DNA of 64,000 nt, taken from NCBI GenBank assembly GCA_030431975.1, contig JAUIHP010000022.1:1-64000 (forward strand). Direction: 5' to 3'. Position 1 is the first letter of the stretch; every line of letters starts with the position of its first letter. Shown here piece by piece: positions 16,648-25,745 of this stretch. The notes beneath the pieces were generated by a model. It was not told where the DNA came from, ran no database searches, and saw nothing but the letters and a program-made list of their open reading frames with translations. The stretch is from a bacterium. Its GTDB lineage: Bacteria; Eisenbacteria; RBG-16-71-46; CAIMUX01. A program made the position numbers and the translations under genes.

Positions 16648-18872
16648 GCGGCGTGCAGGGCACATCCGGCTTCTCTTTCGTCGAGTTGCTGCTGTCCGGA
16701 GGACGGGCCGAGCAGGCGCTGTCCGAGTTGGACTCTTTGGACGAGGGGATCCAATCGCACCTGCGTGCCGTAGCGCTGCGCGCGGCGGCTCTGCTCAAGC
16801 TTGGGCGCCGTGAAGAGCTTGCCGAACTAGCCGCGGCAACGTCGCATCTCAGTGATGAGCATCATGCCATCCTGACCTACTACGACATCTCCTTCGAAGT
16901 GAGGAAGGGGAGATTGGCTGAAGCGCTCCCCCGCGTTTCAGAGCTGGCGGCGGGGGCTCTTTCCGCGGATCTGCGCGCCGACACCTGGTACCTCAAGGGG
17001 ACGTGTGAGTCCGGACTGGGTCTCTACGCCGACGCGGCGCATTCGTTCAAGCAGGCTATGGCCCATTTTGAGTGTGCGCGGAAGCCGGCCAAACTGGCGC
17101 GCAGCCTTATCGCGGTCGGCGTTTGCGAACAGCAACGGATGAACTTCGAGATGGCGCGGCTCTGCTACGGGCGGGCTCGCGATCTTTCCTATGAAGTCGG
17201 TGCGCTTTCCGAAAATGCCTATGCCAGCCAGAACCTGGGCACCTGCCTGCTGTTGCTCGGCCGCTTCCGTGGCGCGACGGCAGAGTTTGAGAATGCGCGG
17301 GCCGTCGCGACCGAGATCGGACGGAAGAACGGGATCTACTCGGCAGATCTGGGATTGGGACTGGCCCTCTTGCGTTCCGGGCGTCTGGCATTGGCGGAAG
17401 AGCGTATTCGTGCCGCCCTGCGACTTGCGACCGAAGCGGGTGACATTCGTTCCCGTGCCATTGCGCTCGAGTACCTTGGAGAGGTTCGGCTGGGCCAGGC
17501 GGAGTTCGCCAAAGCCCGCAACTTCTTCCGCAAGGCCGCGAGGTTGGGCGCGTCCATCTCGGACCCCGAAGTGCAGTTCGAGGCGCAATACCGCTGGGCG
17601 GAAGCCGAACTCGCGTTGGGGCGTCCCGCGAAAGCGCAACGTCTGGCGGAAGAGGCAAAGGAACGCTTCACCACGATGGAAAACCTCATCGAGGTTGCCA
17701 CGGCCCGCCGCATTTCGGCGCAGGCTGCGATGTGCGAGCGTCGGTGGAAGGATGCGCGAGAAGAACTGCGATTGTCGTTGGAAACTCTGCAGTCCCTGGA
17801 CGAGAGATTCGAGATCGAACGGGTCCGTCGTCTTCTCGATGCTGCTCGCGAGAAGGTTCCGGTTGCCGACGTGCGTGCAAACGAACGGGCTGCCTGGGGC
17901 GTTTCCGCAACGAGCAGGTCACGTAAGCCGGTCAACAGTTGGCTTCTCGACGATGCACAGCTCATCTGCGGTCAAAGCCAGACCTTCCTGCGCTTCCTGG
18001 ACGATGTCGATCGCAAGGCGAGGGGCTCGGCCAACGTGTTGATCGAAGGGGAGACGGGTTCCGGGAAAGAACTCGTCGCGCGCCGTCTTCATTCCCGGAG
18101 CGAGCGGTCGGCGGGATCCTTCGTTCCTTTCAATTGCGGAACGACGACGCCGGAGTTGTTCGACGCCGAGGTCTTCGGACATCTCAAGGGCGCGTTCACC
18201 GGAGCGGCCAACGACCGGCCTGGACTGGCCCGGATTGCGCATCAGGGGACGCTGTTTCTCGACGAGATCGGGGAGATGAGCAAGGAAACGCAGGCGCGTA
18301 TGCTGCGACTCCTCGACAACGGCGAAGTGCGTCCCGTCGGCTCCGATGTCATCGAACGAACGGACCTGCGTGTGGTCGCTGCAACGCATCAGGATCTGGA
18401 GTCGATGATCGTGGAGGAGCGGTTCCGCCACGATCTTTTCTATCGGTTGGCGACGATTCGTCTGCGTGTGCCGCCCTTGCGTGAGCGGATCGAAGATCTG
18501 GATCTTCTGTTGCGACACTTCTTCGCCGAAGCACGGACGAGCGGGGTCGGGAATCCGATCGGGATCAGCGATCACGTGCTTGCAAAAATGTCCAACTACA
18601 GCTGGCCCGGGAACATTCGGGAGCTTCGGAACGAAGCCTTCCGTTTGGCGGTGGCGTTTGACGGTCAGCGGATCACTTCATGGAAGCCGAATGGTCGTCG
18701 ACTGGCGTCGGCCTCACCCAAATCGGTCGACCGCGATCAGATGATGGCGTTGTTGGCTGAGGCCGAGGGTTCGGTCACGGTCGTCAGCGACCGACTTGGA
18801 ATGACACGGCCCGCCGTCTACCGGCTGCTCAAGAAGTGGGAGATTCCGCTCGACGACTTCCGTCGGAAGTAA
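16644..18872 (+). CDS. TPR-domain sigma-54-dependent transcriptional activator
   Basis: 742 residues from GTG 16644, overlapping the previous gene by GTGA. Residues about 1-410 are a row of tetratricopeptide repeats with no receiver, PAS or GAF domain. Then an AAA+ domain: Walker A GETGSGKE at about 469-476, the sigma-54 contact loop GAFTGA at 516-521, Walker B LFLDEIGE at about 540 and an arginine-finger region (FRHDLFYRLATIRLRVPPLRER). The last 45 residues are a helix-turn-helix (VTVVSDRLGMTRPAVYRLLKKW). It should open sigma-54 promoters in response to something sensed by the TPR part, a peptide or protein partner as in RRNPP regulators by analogy. A sigma-54-type promoter occurs at 56618. 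The 3' end overlaps the convergent hydrolase gene by 44 bp. Confidence 0.92.
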   Translation: MSGVQGTSGFSFVELLLSGGRAEQALSELDSLDEGIQSHLRAVALRAAALLKLGRREELAELAAATSHLSDEHHAILTYYDISFEVRKGRLAEALPRVSELAAGALSADLRADTWYLKGTCESGLGLYADAAHSFKQAMAHFECARKPAKLARSLIAVGVCEQQRMNFEMARLCYGRARDLSYEVGALSENAYASQNLGTCLLLLGRFRGATAEFENARAVATEIGRKNGIYSADLGLGLALLRSGRLALAEERIRAALRLATEAGDIRSRAIALEYLGEVRLGQAEFAKARNFFRKAARLGASISDPEVQFEAQYRWAEAELALGRPAKAQRLAEEAKERFTTMENLIEVATARRISAQAAMCERRWKDAREELRLSLETLQSLDERFEIERVRRLLDAAREKVPVADVRANERAAWGVSATSRSRKPVNSWLLDDAQLICGQSQTFLRFLDDVDRKARGSANVLIEGETGSGKELVARRLHSRSERSAGSFVPFNCGTTTPELFDAEVFGHLKGAFTGAANDRPGLARIAHQGTLFLDEIGEMSKETQARMLRLLDNGEVRPVGSDVIERTDLRVVAATHQDLESMIVEERFRHDLFYRLATIRLRVPPLRERIEDLDLLLRHFFAEARTSGVGNPIGISDHVLAKMSNYSWPGNIRELRNEAFRLAVAFDGQRITSWKPNGRRLASASPKSVDRDQMMALLAEAEGSVTVVSDRLGMTRPAVYRLLKKWEIPLDDFRRK

Positions 18873-19725
18873 ACCTCTGGCCGATCCAGTCCGCGACCGC
18901 GGCCACCTGCTGCCTTCCCATCGAGTGCCCCGCGTCGAACTCCAACCAAGTCACTTCGATCCCCGCTTTCTCGAGGCTTTGCAGTGAGGCCTTTGAACGT
19001 TCGAGGTCGACGTGTTCGTCCTTTCGCCCGTGACAGCCGAGGACGCGCAGGCCCTGCTCTGCCGCTTGCGGAAGGAAGTCGCGAAGAGCTTCGTCTTTGA
19101 CCCGGGCTCCGGAAACGACGAGTCCGGAGAAGACGCCGGGGTTGCGGACAGCGGCGAAACTTCCTCCGTATGCACCTTGAGAGAATCCGATCAGGACCCG
19201 GCTTGTCGGGGAGAGGTTCTGCGTCATTTCCACGTCGCGGACGACGTGAAGTAGACGCTCTTCCAGTTGCTCCAACTCTGCGACGAAATGTTCGGCGTCT
19301 CCGTTATAGACGTACCAACTCCACCCAACCTTGCCGTCCTTCTTGTCCACCGGGGACGGTGCGCGAAGGTAAAGCAGATTGGCGGGGAGGTCTCCGAGGC
19401 CGCCCAGGAGCCGGGCAAACCAGTCTTCGTCCATGCCCCAACCATGTAGGCAGATGATGAGAGGGGCTTTCGGGGCGGAAGGTTCGAGCGCGTCCAGACG
19501 GTAGGCGAGAGTGACGTCGCCACGAACGTTCACCGTTCCGCGAAAGATGTTCCGTTCGGGGCGGACGGAGTCAGCGGACCCAGAATCGACGGGTCCAGAG
19601 CCGGTGCCTCGAGGGGCAGTGCCTCCAGTATCAACACGCTCCGGGTTGGTTCCTCCAGCATCGGCATGCTCAGGTTCGGTGCCCCCAGAGTCGGAGTCGG
19701 GCTGCCGTCCTATCGACTCTTCCAT
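18829..19725 (-). CDS. Alpha/beta hydrolase (phospholipase/carboxylesterase-like)
   Basis: 298 residues. The first 60 are low-complexity repeats (GGTEPEHADAGGTNPERVDT), encoded by a degenerate tandem repeat of about 30 bp. The rest is an alpha/beta hydrolase: oxyanion strand LIICLHGWGMDE, nucleophile elbow GFSQG, acidic residue in HGRKDEHV and catalytic His in DAGHSMG. This is the order of the Abhydrolase_2 esterase family. No export signal, so probably cytoplasmic. It overlaps the upstream epimerase gene by 16 bp and its 3' end overlaps the sigma-54 activator. It is the last gene of the redoxin-epimerase-hydrolase operon. Substrate unknown. Confidence 0.82.
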   Translation of the reverse strand: MEESIGRQPDSDSGGTEPEHADAGGTNPERVDTGGTAPRGTGSGPVDSGSADSVRPERNIFRGTVNVRGDVTLAYRLDALEPSAPKAPLIICLHGWGMDEDWFARLLGGLGDLPANLLYLRAPSPVDKKDGKVGWSWYVYNGDAEHFVAELEQLEERLLHVVRDVEMTQNLSPTSRVLIGFSQGAYGGSFAAVRNPGVFSGLVVSGARVKDEALRDFLPQAAEQGLRVLGCHGRKDEHVDLERSKASLQSLEKAGIEVTWLEFDAGHSMGRQQVAAVADWIGQRFTSDGSRRAESPTS

Positions 19726-20702
19726 TCTTCCAACAGCTGGGTTTCTTTGTCCGCAGCCATGCCGGCCGGCCAGTCCCGCTCGGGTTGTTCCCGGTACCAG
19801 GCCAGTGTGTCAGCCACGGTGTCACCCAGTGACCGAAAGCGAAGTCCCGCGGAGACAGCCTTCTGCACGTTGATGCGACTGAAACCGTACGAGTCGGGCT
19901 CCGCAGGGATCCACAACGGAAGTTCCATCCACGGCCCCACTTCCTTTTCGCGCAGGAAGTCTTCCGAGACCGGAACCGGACGAACAGGGTCTTTGGGTTG
20001 GGCTGCGCTCGTGCATTCCCGAAGTAGGTCACGCCATGGAAACGGCTCGGTGGGGCCGGTGGCGTTGTAGACGCCGGTGATGTCGTTCTCGAGGGCGTGG
20101 ACGGTCCACTCGGCCAAGTCCCGGGCGTCGATGACCTGGATGGGTTCGTCCGGAACGTCCGGGATCAGGACTTCACCGCCACGGTCGAAGCGGGCCGGCC
20201 AGTAGGTGAACCGGTTCGTCGGATCCCACGGGCCGACGATGAGGCCGGGACGGACGTTGAAAACCCGTCCCGGCATCGCGTCTTCGGCGGCCGACTCGCA
20301 GAGAGCTTTCAGCGGACCGTAGGTCTCGCCGGTGATCTCTTCGGTCGGCTCGTCGAGCGTTCCGACAGGATGATCCTCATCGATGCCACCTTTGGTCAGA
20401 TCGCTGAAGACAGAGATCGTGGAAACAAAGGTGTAGTGACGGCAGCGATCGGCAAAGAACTCCGCGCTTTGCTTGACGACTCGCGGAACGTAGCCGCAGG
20501 TGTCGACGACCGCGTCGAATTTCCGGTCGGCGACTTGTTCGAGGTCCTTCTCGCGATCGCCCCGAACCTTCTCCAGTTGCGGATACAGGTCCGGGTTGTT
20601 CTTACCGCGGTTGAAGAGCGTCACCTCGTGCCCGCGCGCAAGTGCCGCGTCCACGATGTGGCGTCCCAGAAAGATCGTGCCGCCGAGGATGAGGATCTTC
20701 AT
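19710..20702 (-). CDS. NAD-dependent epimerase/dehydratase family protein
   Basis: 330 residues from ATG 20702, which puts the dinucleotide-binding motif at the very start (MKILILGGTIFLGRH). It has the atypical extended-SDR character of the isoflavone-reductase/NAD-dependent epimerase group: FVSTISVFSD in place of the Ser strand, then ETYGPLKALCE with a YxxxK-type pair. The N-terminal extension in the longer frame overlaps the upstream gene and lacks a ribosome binding site. It follows the redoxin gene by 11 bp and overlaps the hydrolase gene, indicating one operon. Substrate unknown; homologues are often annotated as nucleoside-sugar or mRNA-binding epimerases. Confidence 0.85.
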   Translation of the reverse strand: MKILILGGTIFLGRHIVDAALARGHEVTLFNRGKNNPDLYPQLEKVRGDREKDLEQVADRKFDAVVDTCGYVPRVVKQSAEFFADRCRHYTFVSTISVFSDLTKGGIDEDHPVGTLDEPTEEITGETYGPLKALCESAAEDAMPGRVFNVRPGLIVGPWDPTNRFTYWPARFDRGGEVLIPDVPDEPIQVIDARDLAEWTVHALENDITGVYNATGPTEPFPWRDLLRECTSAAQPKDPVRPVPVSEDFLREKEVGPWMELPLWIPAEPDSYGFSRINVQKAVSAGLRFRSLGDTVADTLAWYREQPERDWPAGMAADKETQLLEEWKSR

Positions 20703-20713
20703 CGCGTTGGTCC

Positions 20714-21403
20714 TTAGGATCCGTACTTCACGCTGCAACCGTAGGACTGGGTCGAGGTCGTCCCCGGGACCTTTCCTTCCTTGCAGCTCTTGACCGCGGA
20801 GATCACATAGTTGGTGGCTCCGACGACGTTCGGGCTCGAGTCGTCATCAGGGGCGCCTGCGTAGCGAAGGACGCCGTCCTTGTCGATGATGAACATATGA
20901 GGCGTCGTCTTGGCGTTGTAGGCCTTGCCCACGACTCCGCTCTCGTCGAGAAGGACCGGGTAACTGATGCCGTACTCCTTGATCGCGGACTGATTGCGGT
21001 CGAGTCCGGCTCCCTGCTTGCCCGGTGCGCCCGAGTTGACGGCCAACCAAACGACGTCACCTGCCTTGACTGCGCCGAAGGTCTCGGACATCGACTTGTT
21101 CACGGCGTGGTGCTTCTTGACGAAGGGGCAGTCCGGGTTGAACCACTCGAGTACCACGACCTTGCCCTTGTAGTCGGCGAGACGATGGACCTTGCCGCCC
21201 GTGTCCGTGAGGACGAACTGCGGCGCTTTCGAACCGATCGACGCCGTTCCCTCGACCATGTCCTTGGCGGCCGTGGCGCCGTCGGACATCTTGGCTTCTC
21301 CGGCTCCGCCCGATGAACAGCCGGTTTGAGGCAGGGCGAGAACGGCAGCGGCCGCCAGGGCCAGCACAGGGGTTGCGGAAAGGGCACGTTGGAGACGATT
21401 CAT
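20714..21403 (-). CDS. Redoxin-domain lipoprotein (AhpC/TSA-thioredoxin fold)
   Basis: 229 residues from ATG 21403, which has GGAGGAACC upstream. Lipoprotein signal with lipobox QTGC. The thioredoxin-like domain (GSKAPQFVLTDTGGKVHRL) carries a single-Cys active site NPDCPFVKKH where thioredoxins have CxxC. It ends with a Cys-containing tail TQSYGCSVKY, typical of this group of exported redoxins. It should act on thiols or peroxides in the periplasm. The next gene upstream on the same strand encodes a DsbD-alpha-like protein, which may be the electron donor or partner. First gene of an operon with the epimerase and hydrolase. Confidence 0.88.
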   Translation of the reverse strand: MNRLQRALSATPVLALAAAAVLALPQTGCSSGGAGEAKMSDGATAAKDMVEGTASIGSKAPQFVLTDTGGKVHRLADYKGKVVVLEWFNPDCPFVKKHHAVNKSMSETFGAVKAGDVVWLAVNSGAPGKQGAGLDRNQSAIKEYGISYPVLLDESGVVGKAYNAKTTPHMFIIDKDGVLRYAGAPDDDSSPNVVGATNYVISAVKSCKEGKVPGTTSTQSYGCSVKYGS

Positions 21404-21668
21404 TCCAGGGTTCCTCCGAGGTTGTAACACGGTCTTTTCGTAGGTTGCCGATTAACGGCAGAAGCTGCTTCACGTTAGGTGCTGAAACAGAACAAAGGTT
21501 GCGTCACTTTGGATGCAGAATAACCACAAGAGTGGCTTCATGTTGCTTTCGTTGAACTCTCCCTAGGCCAGAAAGATCCCACAACGGAGCCTGGGAGGCG
21601 AGAGGATCCGGGTTGTCGACTTCGTGCGGGCAGGCCGTCGACGGCTCGTTGGAGGTACGCCCGGTGAA

Positions 21669-22844
21669 TCATGGGCGAGGGATTCGGACGTCCAGATACC
21701 GGGCATTTCCCGCTGAGTCGAAGGCCGCGAGGACCCCGACCAGGGGCTCCGTGTCGATCTCGGTGCGGAGGCGCAGCTTGTGTCCTTTCGAACTCCCGTC
21801 CGTCAACGGAAGGAGCAAACGTGTGCCCTCGTCCTTCGGATAGAACTCGACGCGCGTGGCTCCAGGGACGGACAATTCGACGACAGATGGAGCTGTTTCA
21901 GACGAGGCTTCCTGTTGGTCCTTCTGGGTCCCGGCAGACCACTGGTGTGTGACTTCTCCAGCTTTGGCCGGGACGGGGAGTCGAGGTTCGAACGTCGTCT
22001 TCAGCTCGCGGAGTCGATCCGCGTGTTTGCCGGATGGACTTGGGTGATTGGCGTCAGCGTCGGCCGTCATGCCATCGTCGCCGGCACCCCCGGAATCGCC
22101 AGCACTTCCGGACTGGGCCATGCCCCCGGACTGGGTCTTGCTCCCGGACTGGGCCACACCCCCGGAGTTGCCTGCCGTTCCGGCATCGTGCCCGACGGGG
22201 ACGGTGACCATGAGTGTGTCACTCTCAAAGATGCACGCTTCGCGGCAGACCAGCCAGTCGATGATGCAGGTCACGTCGACGCTGCCTTCGGCCGGAACGG
22301 GGACGTCCGGATCCCACGTCGCGTCGACAAACAGCGGATAGGTGCCCGTGTAGACGTGGTCAAGAATGTCCCCAGGCGAGACATACCGCTTCGGGGCCGG
22401 CCAGGTGGTGTCGACCAGAGCCATGCCCGCGGGGAGCTGGAAGTTCATGCTGGCCGGAAAGCCGGTGTCGTTTCGCCCGTTCCAGTAGGTATGCCAGCCC
22501 TCAGGGACGTCGAAGACCATGGCCGTCCGCGTCGTCGCGCCCGGCGCCAGCTCATCGACGAGCCACTGGATCGTGACGATCTGTTCCGGGATGTCTTCGG
22601 GAACCGCGCTCAGGTCGATGTCTTCCGCGTGCAGATGGGTCGCGAGGATCATCAGTGCGGGAATGATTGCGGCCGGGATTCGAGTGGCCAGTCGAGCCCT
22701 GGCGCCTGCGGCACAACTCCCGGAGGATGGAGCCCGACGGGGACCTCCGATTGTCGCGGCGAGACTGGCTCCGACGTGCTCGGGGGCGTTTGACCAGGTG
22801 AGGGGCAACGGGGCCCTCCTTCTACTCCCAAAGGTTGAGACCAT
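21669..22844 (-). CDS. Stand-alone DsbD N-terminal (alpha) domain protein
   Basis: 391 residues as drawn; the start may lie later, just before the signal-like RIPAAIIPALMILATHLHA. The exported part matches the DsbD alpha/DsbC-like domain: GWHTYWNGRNDTGFPASM, GTYPLFVDATWDP and the active-site segment CIIDWLVCREAC. Full DsbD continues with eight membrane helices and a thioredoxin domain; both are absent. Instead there is a Gly/Ser/Gln-rich repeat linker encoded by about 21-bp repeats (22085-22180) and a small beta domain. It may pass electrons to exported partners such as the redoxin encoded next. Confidence 0.8.
   Translation of the reverse strand: MVSTFGSRRRAPLPLTWSNAPEHVGASLAATIGGPRRAPSSGSCAAGARARLATRIPAAIIPALMILATHLHAEDIDLSAVPEDIPEQIVTIQWLVDELAPGATTRTAMVFDVPEGWHTYWNGRNDTGFPASMNFQLPAGMALVDTTWPAPKRYVSPGDILDHVYTGTYPLFVDATWDPDVPVPAEGSVDVTCIIDWLVCREACIFESDTLMVTVPVGHDAGTAGNSGGVAQSGSKTQSGGMAQSGSAGDSGGAGDDGMTADADANHPSPSGKHADRLRELKTTFEPRLPVPAKAGEVTHQWSAGTQKDQQEASSETAPSVVELSVPGATRVEFYPKDEGTRLLLPLTDGSSKGHKLRLRTEIDTEPLVGVLAAFDSAGNARYLDVRIPRP
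22085..22180. repeat. Short tandem repeat inside the DsbD-alpha-like gene
   Basis: Three to four imperfect copies of CCCGGACTGGGCCATGC, about 18-21 bp apart, encode the Gly/Ser/Gln linker of the protein. Copy number could vary between strains. Confidence 0.6.
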
Positions 22845-23109
22845 CCAATTCCCGTCTTGGATGCCCGAATTCTGAAGGAGTGTCGGGCCATGTTGTAAGT
22901 CATGTCATCGGGTCGGCCTACCGGGCCATGTCATCGGGCCATGTTGTCGGTGCCATGATCGGGCGGTTGGGGGAGGGAGGACGTCGCGGGCAGCGCTCGA
23001 CCACCTTGTTGTGGGGTCGCTGCCTGTCGCGTAACGTTTGGGGTTGATCCAACTGTCCGACTGGTGGACTTGCGGCACCCGACCCAAATCGACCTGAAGA
23101 AGCGTGGGG
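22845..23109. other. Intergenic region with GGGCCATGT repeats
   Basis: 265 bp between divergent genes. The core of GGGCCATGT occurs several times between 22882 and 22964, for example CGGGCCATGTTGT twice and CATGTCATCGGG twice, forming a degenerate direct-repeat cluster. The rest is ordinary leader DNA. The ribosome binding region of the glycosyltransferase is GAAGAAGCGTGGGG just before 23110. Confidence 0.5.
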
Positions 23110-24153
23110 ATGATAGAAGTGCCTCGGATCGTTCACGTCATCAACGACATCAACGCAGATGGCGGTGCTCAACACGTTGTCGTTCAGCTTGTGGCTGGGC
23201 TCCAGAAGAAGGGCGTGGACTGCGGGATCGTCACGATACACCCTCCCGCGAGTTACGAGTTGGCCATCCCGGGGGTAGTTCGCGAGTCGCTCCGCTCCGG
23301 ACCCTTGTCGGCAACGCGGATGCTTCGATCTGCGGACGTGATCCACGTCCATCTGTTCCCTTCCCTCTATCTTGTTTCTCTTTGGCCGGGGACCAAAGTG
23401 TTTACCGAGCACGGAATGACAAACCGACGTCGCGGGCGGGCGTGGGCGCGACTCTTGGAGCGGTGGGTGTACAGGAAGTATGACAAGATCGTATGTGTGA
23501 GCGATGCAGGTCGGGATGCTTTGTCGGCATGGCTTGGTGATCGGCAGCCGATTGGGGTCGTTTCCAACGGCGTGGATTGCCGCCGGTTCAGCGGGCAGCC
23601 CAGGTCCGGAACTCGACACTCCCCGACAGTTGGAATGGTCGCAAGCTTCACTCCTGCGAAGGACCAGGCGACGTTGATCCGGGCGGTTGCAGAGCTTCCG
23701 GGATTCCGCGCGGCCTTTGTCGGGGACGGCCCCACACTCCCGGCTGCTCGGAGGCTTGCGGCTACGCTTCAGGTGGAAGATCGCGTGCAGTTCTTGGGAC
23801 GAGTGGAAGCGGCCGGGATCCCTTCGTTCCTCGAGAGTGTGGACATCTACGTGCAGAGCGCAAAGTCGGAGGCCTTCGGGCTTGCTGCCGTCGAAGCGAT
23901 GGCTGCGGGACTACCGACTCTTGGGACGGATGTACCAGGTTTGAGAGAAACGATCGCGGATCCCCGGTATCTCGTTCCTCCTTCAGATCATGCTGCTCTT
24001 CGTGACACGCTCCGAAGCCTGGTTGAAGACTCCGATGCCTATGCAGAGGCCGCGCGGGACTCCGTCAGAAGATCCCGCGATCTGGACGTATCCACGATGC
24101 AAGCGGCTTACCTCGACGTGTACTCGCAACTATTGGCGAGCAGGAACGGGTGA
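23110..24153 (+). CDS. GT4 family glycosyltransferase
   Basis: 347 residues. The N-terminal Rossmann half starts IVHVINDINADGGAQHVV, the Gly-rich loop typical of GT-B enzymes, followed by DVIHVHLFPS and KVFTEHG. The C-terminal half has the nucleotide-sugar site VGMVASFTPAKDQ and the EX7E motif SEAFGLAAVEAMAAG. Such enzymes transfer a sugar from a nucleotide donor onto polysaccharide or lipid acceptors at the inner membrane. It stands alone, without other polysaccharide genes. A GTG six bases upstream (23104) is an alternative start. Confidence 0.92.
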   Translation: MIEVPRIVHVINDINADGGAQHVVVQLVAGLQKKGVDCGIVTIHPPASYELAIPGVVRESLRSGPLSATRMLRSADVIHVHLFPSLYLVSLWPGTKVFTEHGMTNRRRGRAWARLLERWVYRKYDKIVCVSDAGRDALSAWLGDRQPIGVVSNGVDCRRFSGQPRSGTRHSPTVGMVASFTPAKDQATLIRAVAELPGFRAAFVGDGPTLPAARRLAATLQVEDRVQFLGRVEAAGIPSFLESVDIYVQSAKSEAFGLAAVEAMAAGLPTLGTDVPGLRETIADPRYLVPPSDHAALRDTLRSLVEDSDAYAEAARDSVRRSRDLDVSTMQAAYLDVYSQLLASRNG

Positions 24154-24333
24154 CGAGTTCCATTTTGGCCCGGACGCCGGTCTTGAGAACCCTGGGAGCC
24201 CGTGTCACCATGACCGGCGCTGAGGAACCTGGAAGATTCGCGAAAGTTGCTCTCGCAGAGGCTGGCGGGAGTGACTCCGCGCCGGGAAGGGACACCAACC
24301 CATCGGCGGCCAAGCCGCAGGGAGCCACGATCC

Positions 24334-25461
24334 ATGAAAAGACGCGAATTCGTCAAGAAAGCGCTCCCCGGAGCCGTTGCCGCCGGAGCGATGGCTGCCT
24401 GTGCCTCGCCTAACGAAGCGGATACCGGCAGTGAGGGTGGTGCGCCCAACGTCCAGACGAAGAAGACGGTGCGCTGGCGACTTTCTTCGAGTTTTCCTCG
24501 CGGCCTCGACACCATCTACGGCGTCAACGACATCCTTGCGGCACGCGTCGAGGCGCTCTCCGAGGGCCGGTTTCAGATTCGTCCCTATCCGGCCGGTGAG
24601 ATCGTTCCCGGCCTGCAGATTCTGGATGCGGTCCAGCAGGGAACAGTTCAGGTCGGACAAACGGTCAGCTACTACTTCACCGGTAAGAATCCGGCCCTGG
24701 CCTTCGACGCCTGCGTCCCTTTCGGTCTGACCTCGCGGCAGCAGACGGCGTGGCTGCAGGAAGGCGGCGGACTGGAGCTCATGCGCGAGCTCTTTGCCGA
24801 CTTCAACATCATCAACTTTCCCGCCGGCAACACAGGTGCTCAGATGGGTGGTTGGTTCAAGCGTGAGATTCATACGCCGCAGGACCTGAAGGGTCTCAAG
24901 ATGCGTATCCCCGGTCTGGGCGGAGAAGTCATGAGCCGGCTCGGGGTCACGGTTCAGGTTCTGGCCGGCGGCGAAATCTACGCCGCACTCGAACGGGGGG
25001 CCATCGATGCCACGGAGTGGGTCGGTCCCTACGACGACGAGAAGCTCGGTTTCTACAAGGTCGCGAAGAAGTACTACTACCCAGGTTGGTGGGAGCCGGG
25101 CCCGAACCTGTCGCTCTACGTCAACCGCCAGGCCTGGGAGGAGCTTCCCGCCTCGTTCCAGGAGATGTTTGCGGTGGCCGCGCGGGAATCTGCACTCGTC
25201 ATGCAGGCACTCTATGACGCGAAGAATCCGGAAGCTCTCGCTCGCCTCATTCAGCAGGGAGTCGAGGTCGCCAGCTTCTCGGACTCCATCATGGAAGCTG
25301 CGGAGGATGCGTCTCTTTCCATGGCTTCGGACCTGGCCGGGAGCAATGCGACCTACAAGCGGGTCTACGATGCGTGGCTCAAGTTCCGCAGAGAGTCTTT
25401 CGACTGGTTCGCGACGGCAGAACACGCCTATTCGGCATTCGCGTTCGCTCCCCGCGACTAA
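24334..25461 (+). CDS. TRAP transporter substrate-binding protein (DctP family)
   Basis: 375 residues from ATG 24334, preceded by GGGAG. The N-terminus RREFVKKALPGAVAAGAMAAC combines a Tat-like start with a lipobox-like end. The core is a DctP fold: VRWRLSSSFPRGLDTIYG, GAQMGGWFKREI and LKGLKMRIPGLGGEV, the last holding the Arg that binds the carboxylate in this family. Residues GAIDATEWVGPYDD point to the subgroup that binds 2-oxo acids and similar organic acids. The matching permeases DctQ and DctM lie about 21 kb away on the other strand, so the system is split. Confidence 0.92.
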   Translation: MKRREFVKKALPGAVAAGAMAACASPNEADTGSEGGAPNVQTKKTVRWRLSSSFPRGLDTIYGVNDILAARVEALSEGRFQIRPYPAGEIVPGLQILDAVQQGTVQVGQTVSYYFTGKNPALAFDACVPFGLTSRQQTAWLQEGGGLELMRELFADFNIINFPAGNTGAQMGGWFKREIHTPQDLKGLKMRIPGLGGEVMSRLGVTVQVLAGGEIYAALERGAIDATEWVGPYDDEKLGFYKVAKKYYYPGWWEPGPNLSLYVNRQAWEELPASFQEMFAVAARESALVMQALYDAKNPEALARLIQQGVEVASFSDSIMEAAEDASLSMASDLAGSNATYKRVYDAWLKFRRESFDWFATAEHAYSAFAFAPRD

Positions 25462-25474
25462 GCACGAGAACGAG

Positions 25475-25561
25475 CCCGGGCCGGACCTCGCCGCCTTCGG
25501 CTGGACAACCCGGGCCGGGCCTCATCGCGCGAGGCCGGACCTCACCACAATAGGCCGGACG
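25475..25561. repeat. GGGCCGGACCTC repeat cluster after the DctP gene
   Basis: Four imperfect copies of GGGCCGGACCTC lie within 90 bp of the DctP stop codon (about 25478, 25512, 25533 and 25553). They are in direct orientation, with the self-complementary GGCC core. They could form alternative hairpins and act as the transcript end. The remaining 180 bp up to the next gene shows nothing else. Confidence 0.5.
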
Positions 25562-25745
25562 GCTGACCGGACAGGCTGGCCCTCGGGGCCGCGCACGGCC
25601 CTCCTCGACGCTTTGCCAATCTCATCCTCTCCAAAAAATCGGGTTACAGATCGCCGTGGCTTTCCGCACTACCCCCGGAAGCCGATCCACGGCTTTCGAC
25701 ACAGGCACGGTGGAATCCGAGCCCCGATCCCGACGAAAAGGAGTC

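Noticed and set aside
22918-23619. 233-residue minus-strand frame over the start of the glycosyltransferase
   Set aside because: No ribosome binding site or family; overlaps a well-supported gene.
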